Positions 59,141-64,000 of a DNA stretch of 64,000 nt are shown in pieces. Source of the DNA: Limonium bicolor (lineage: Eukaryota > Streptophyta > Magnoliopsida > Caryophyllales > Plumbaginaceae); contig CM041776.1 in the NCBI GenBank assembly GCA_023374045.1, forward strand, positions 276,791,039 to 276,855,038, given 5' to 3'. Both the position numbers and the translations under genes were made by a program. Below the pieces are notes generated by a model, which saw only the letters and a program-made list of their open reading frames with translations, was not told the DNA's origin and did not search any database. The first letter of the stretch is position 1. Each line of letters starts with the position of its first letter.

Positions 59141-62100
59141 TGAAATACCCCAAACCTTGATATGTTGTTAAACATTTAAACTATGGTATGTAAAGGCTAA
59201 AAAGTGCCTTAGAAACATCAGTGAACAATTTAAACCACAGTAAATGCAATAAAGCACTAAGATTCAGTTTGAGCAAAAACATGCTCTAAGCTATGAGTGA
59301 ACTTGGTTAGGACCCAAAGAGCCTACCAAGACTTAATAACATTTAATTATGATTTTATAAGGCTAATTAAGTCCTTAGGAAACCTTGGTAGACAATGAAA
59401 CCAAACAAAACACAAATAAATACCTTAAAGTCAATAAGAGCAAAAATGTGCTCTAAGCTTGGGATAAATTTGTATAAGACCTAATGGTCATACCTACACC
59501 TTATAAATATGTTAATTAACATATTAAATCAATTACCAAAGAAAACCAAGCTTGAAAACAAGTTAAAACACAAAATGTGCTTTAAGGAGTCTTAAAGCAC
59601 ATTTTTGAAAAATTGTCTTATAATGAGTTTTGAGTGGCTAAATGACCATCATTACTCTTTAATTAACATGTGTACTACTTAGTATCACATTAGGAAGCCT
59701 AAATCAATGGGAAATCAAAAATTTCACAAATATGTGCCTTAGTTTGTGAATAGTGCCCAAATAGTGCTAGTTTTGACTTAAGTCAACTTTAATTAGTTAA
59801 ATGGTCAACAAAGACCATAAGTATCTTATATATTGAAGGGGTCACGGTTTTTTAGTGTGTGAGTCATCACACTTGGCTAGCAAAAAAGAAAAGAAGAAAG
59901 AATAAAGTGAAAAGTTACTTTATGCCTTATAACATAAATATCTCCAAACTAAACCTCTCTCCTCACTTTCTCTTCTTTTCTTATTGGTTCCCACCGTCTC
60001 CAACCTCATCCTCCCTTCTCCATCTCGTTTTGCTACAGCCATATACCATTCTCCATCTTTGAATGCTTGTAACTTCTAGCTCCATGCACCAAATCAAATT
60101 CCAAGACCATATTTGTCTTAGTTAGGTCAAGCTCTACACTTCTCTCTTTTCAAATCTTCAAGAACTCCATTTTGGTGCCATGAAGATTCTCCATTGAAGG
60201 AGCTTGAGCTCACCTTTTCATGCCTTGACATTCTCCTTTGCTTCAAGGTAAGGAAAATCAAAGAAAAACAACATTTCCTCTTGTTTTAGTGTGTGGCCGA
60301 AAATTCACCTTACAATGGTGCATTACCTTGCTATCTTTTTAGCTTAATCCAAACTTCAAAGGGCTAGGAGGAGTCCTATCTTGCCACTTGTTCAAGTTCT
60401 CTTTCAAATTCCAAAGGTAAACATCAATTTTAGTGTTTTAAGACACTTATGTAAACCTAGGGTTTAATTATGAGTTTGAGTATTAAAATTAATGCTCATT
60501 ACCCTTATATGTATATTGGTTAGAAGGTTGACAAGTGATAAAAGCTCCTTGCCGATTTTCAATCAAGAAAAACAAGAGAAAACAAGTGAGAAAACTTGGA
60601 AAAACAAAGAGGTAAATAACCTCTCTTAATGTGGTTTATTGTACTAGGGAATTGAGCTATATTTGCTTAATAAATAACCTAAAGAGCCAATGGGAAAATG
60701 AGCTAGGAAACTATCCACAAGGTGGACTAAAAGGACATGGGAGCATTGTTGTGTGTATTCGCAGGTTGAAGGCATTTAAATGTGGAAATTCAGTGTTTAT
60801 GGTTTATGCTATTTAAGGGCCTAAGTGCCAAGCAATTTAAGTTTATGCACTATATTGTGATGTAGTGTAAATTTGGTGAAGTTTTGTGTGTGAGGAAGTT
60901 CTTGATGGATTTTAGGTGTTCTTGAATGAAATAAGGTAAAAACCTAAGTGTTTGGATGTGAGGATATACAAGAGAAGCTATGGAAAATTTTGGAAAATGT
61001 ATAAGGAGTTCTAGGTGTTTTAAATGAGTTTTGGTGAACTAGGAAGTGTTAAAGGTGAACAAATGTTTTACTAGGGAAGAAAACATGTATTAAGGTGATT
61101 TAGAGTGATGCAAGGATTTAGGTATTATCTTGGAAGTTCTAGGAATTCAATGTGTGTTTTTGAGAATGTATTCAAGTCTTGGAGAAGTTTGTTTAAGGTT
61201 TAGGAATGTTGATGTACAAGGAAGAAGTGATGTTTAGGCAAGATGTGAAAAGGAGATTTAGTTAGTAAGAGAAGAAGTTTGAGAGATGATGTTAAGGTGT
61301 AGAGGAAACACCTTGGTATAGTGGTCAATATTGGTGAAGTACCACTTAGAAATCCTAAGGAGGAAACATTCCAAGTGCTAAGAATTTTGTAAGGAATTTG
61401 TGAATGATAAGATGGTTTTGGTGTGTGATTTAAAGAGTTTAGTACATGGCTAAAGGTGTGTTTGAGGTGTCATATGGTGTTGCAACACATTGGGAGACTT
61501 AAGGAAAAGTTTGGAACAATTTGGACAATTCTTAGGAAGTTTCTGCAGCCGACCTACCCAGGGGACCGACCCCAGTCTGGGTCGGTCGGGCTGAAACTGT
61601 GAACTTAGATGATCTCTGCAGCCGACCTACCCAGAGGGTGGGTCGGTCGGTGGTCGGTCGGACCTTAAAAAAAAAATTAATTAATTTTAAGAATGTTAAG
61701 TGGTGTTAGTGATATGCCATTAAGAGAGTATTGATGATTAGAAAAATAATTATAAAGGACTTAAGAGATTAAGTTAAGTAAGATGATTTAATGTTTAAGG
61801 TTATAAAATGAAATGTATTGAAATGTAAAAGTAAACAAGTTAAAATGTAAAGTTATGTAACTAAGTTAACGGGGAAAAGTTATAAGCATTAGACTTTAAA
61901 CAATCATGTTACCCCGATGTTAATAAAAGTATATGTAATGTTATCAGTTGTTCGAGAATTGCTCGAGGAACATAAGTGGACGTGGTAAGTGGAACTCCGG
62001 TGACAGGTATGGTTTTCTTTGCAACCTTTGTCCTACCGGATTACACCGGCTTATGAATGCAATGTGTTTTCTATGTGTTTGCCACGTTGTAAGAAAATAA

Positions 62101-63584
62101 AACAGTGTAATGAGTTTACAGTAATTCATATATTGCGTGTTCAACTCCGATACCATTTACCTCGGCAGTGTTAACCTTAGTTAACTGAGTCTAGGATCAC
62201 ATGAGAGTTCGGTATTCGGATTTAAAGACCCGAACCATGGGGGCGTTCTAACCACGGCATATGCGTGAGTTGATTGTGTGATAGTGTATGCGAATGTAGG
62301 GATCTCCCTTGTGTCTAACCCAGTTGTAATACTGTATGGTGTGTAGTTATGATAGACTCCATAGGGGATCTAACTAATATCTGAAGTAAGTATGTACTAA
62401 CAGTAGTGAGGAATCCGTTTGGCCGGTCGCGCGTTGTTTGGGAGAGGGTATCCTTCTTAGCCTTACCCTTCTCTTTGTTATGGTTGTTTCCCTCACGGTT
62501 ATGATCTCCCATTAGCTTATCCAAAGCTTAGCTATTCTGACTTATGATCGGTTTAGGGGGAACATGTGTTTGTGTGGTGTGTTCGGGCCTCCAAACCCGA
62601 ACTGCCTTAACTTAAGTTACTCGTCCGACTATTAGGACGGTGGAATGAGTTTGTTGTTTTATTGTATAACGAGCTTATCATGAGACTGGCAACATTCTCT
62701 AGGCTCACCAGTGTATAAGCAATGTTTGGGTCGTTCCTAAGAGAACCATTCCCGTTATGTTATGTATTTTTTGTTGTGATGCAATATCTATTGCGGTGTT
62801 ATGTTGTACACGTGGAAACGTGCAAAGTGTGGTTATGTGTTGTTATGTAGTGTATGTTATATGTTGTATAATGTGGAGTATGTGGATCATGGTTATGAAT
62901 CCCAGTTTGAGAAAAGAGGCGTTTAAGGATAACCCGATTTAAGGGTAAGTGTCGTCTATTAAGGAAGTAGCTCCATTAGAGGAGGAACACTCTAGGATAA
63001 TGAATACCATGAGTGACTTATCAAGTAAGGATATATTATCCGTTTGTTGAGCCATTGAGGCGAAATGTTATGTGTTGTGTGTTTACAGTTGCGTGCATGA
63101 CTAAATATAATCAATCGCATGTTAAGACGACAATTAGTTGGTGTGGCCCGGTAGCATGTGGGTTGCGGGATTACCATACCAGCAAAGGTGCTGAGCCCCT
63201 TGGGGGCCACCCTTTCTCTTCTTTTCCTATTTCAGGTACAAGGAGCTGGAAGCCGTTCGAGAGTATGACGGGTAGTCGTTGTACATGGTATTCATTTAAG
63301 TGTATATATACAGTAGGTGTAGTAAGACCGATATTTGTTGTCGGCATCAGTTTATAAATACTCGGTATAGTTGAAAGGTGTAGTTGTTTTTTGTTAATGG
63401 AAATGGATAATAATGTGTAGTTCTCGGGAATTTAGCCCATCAGACCGGTACAATGTATATGGATTAGCCTTGTTAGCCACGTGGGTGGCTAACGGCGTGT
63501 AACACCGACGAGTTAAGTAATGTGATGAGGTTGTATTTCCGCTGCAGTTTATTGTAAGTGTGTTAATGTTGGATGGGTGTTACA
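59141..63584 (+). repeat. 3' LTR of element D
   Basis: Starts directly after the polypurine tract and ends GTGTTACA before the CATAT duplication. Very similar to the 5' LTR, with scattered indels that are denser after about 61980. Confidence 0.93.
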
Positions 63585-63730
63585 CATATGTTCTTAAAAC
63601 AATGCTACCATCTACTCTTTTTTTCTTTTCTTTGCAACGTATACCGAACCCCTTCTTGTATGCGTAATTGTTGTACAGTTGATATGCTTCTTCTTCACTT
63701 GTTACCACTTTGCCTATCAACTCTGATTTT
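63585..63730 (-). pseudogene. FAR1/FHY3-like DNA-binding domain, first part
   Basis: Minus strand. Reads GKVVTSEEEAYQLYNNYAYK, then KGFGIRCKEKKKRVDG and SIVLRTY. This is the start of the FAR1 domain, with its conserved SEEEAY, YN.YA and GF.IR elements. A possible acceptor, GAAGCAG|AA, lies at 63731. The frame runs straight into the CATAT copy and, with element D removed, would continue in the segment ending at 49885. Both parts are thus one exon cut by D. It may be a host gene or a Mutator-like transposase fragment. Confidence 0.8.
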
Positions 63731-64000
63731 CTGCTTCAATGAATTGACTAACTGTTTTGTTGAATGCTCAATATAGCAGTAACTATAATTCAAAGCAGAC
63801 AAAAGTTTACGTCAATAACAATGCAGATACCTTTTACTAATACATTAGATTTACTATCCACTTATGCATCCGAATGTACTGGAAACTTTTCATAATCTTA
63901 AACTGTTCTATAGCAGAGAATAATTCACTTTAATAAACTAATGATTCATTATAATCTAACATTAAATTCGCCTTTGTGACACTACAGTACCAAAAAATGT
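63731..64000. other. Host sequence upstream of the FAR1-like exon
   Basis: AT-rich, no reading frame. Probably intron or 5' region of the FAR1-like gene on the minus strand. Confidence 0.4.

Larger units (their letters stand above)
49886..63584 (+). mobile_element. Element D: large non-coding LTR retrotransposon derivative (LARD type)
   Basis: LTRs of 4448 bp (49886-54333) and 4444 bp (59141-63584) flank a 4.8-kb internal region. The target duplication CATAT is perfect (49881-49885 and 63585-63589). LTR ends are TGAAATACCCC and GTGTTACA. The initiator-Met primer site and the AAGGGGGG polypurine tract are in the same context as in G. The internal region has no reading frame above about 115 codons and no gag or pol remnant. 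D must therefore depend on proteins of another element, most simply a G-like chromovirus. It disrupts a FAR1-like gene. Confidence 0.92.

Overview
This is a eudicot-type plant nuclear window, AT-rich and almost entirely made of nested LTR retrotransposons. Evidence for a plant: GT-AG introns, a Stowaway-type MITE, a chromodomain Ty3/gypsy polyprotein, tRNA-iMet and tRNA-Arg type primer sites, and a FAR1-like zinc-cluster gene remnant. No rRNA, tRNA, CRISPR or bacterial-type gene is seen.

Host sequence survives only at 1-3456, 48581-49885 and 63590-64000. The left part holds three small DNA-transposon-like repeats and the 5' end of a small spliced gene (ATG at 2784). The right parts hold a FAR1/FHY3-like coding segment on the minus strand, cut in two by a retrotransposon.

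Element G (3457-48575, minus strand, 5-bp target duplication GGTTA) is a Tekay/Del-like chromovirus with 4.87-kb LTRs and decayed gag, protease, RT, RNase H, integrase and chromodomain. Between its gag zinc knuckles and its protease it carries a nearly full-length AlkB-like 2-oxoglutarate/Fe(II) dioxygenase segment in the same sense. I consider this the most notable object in the window. A 796-bp hAT-type MITE has landed in the RNase H region. The left (3') LTR of G was split twice: by element A (3923-22544, plus strand, 5.75-kb LTRs, Tat/Ogre-like primer site, no coding capacity, satellite-like arrays in its 3' region) and by solo LTR B (22734-32298), which itself contains solo LTR C (24897-29456). 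The intact right LTR of G keeps both empty sites, so the insertions can be checked inside the window.

Element D (49886-63584, plus strand, target duplication CATAT) is a non-coding large retrotransposon derivative with 4.4-kb LTRs. D and G share primer site, polypurine tract and hairpins next to both, with compensatory base changes. D is therefore plausibly mobilised by G-like chromoviruses. Inferred order: G first, then A and B into its LTR and the MITE into its RNase H region, then C into B. D is independent.
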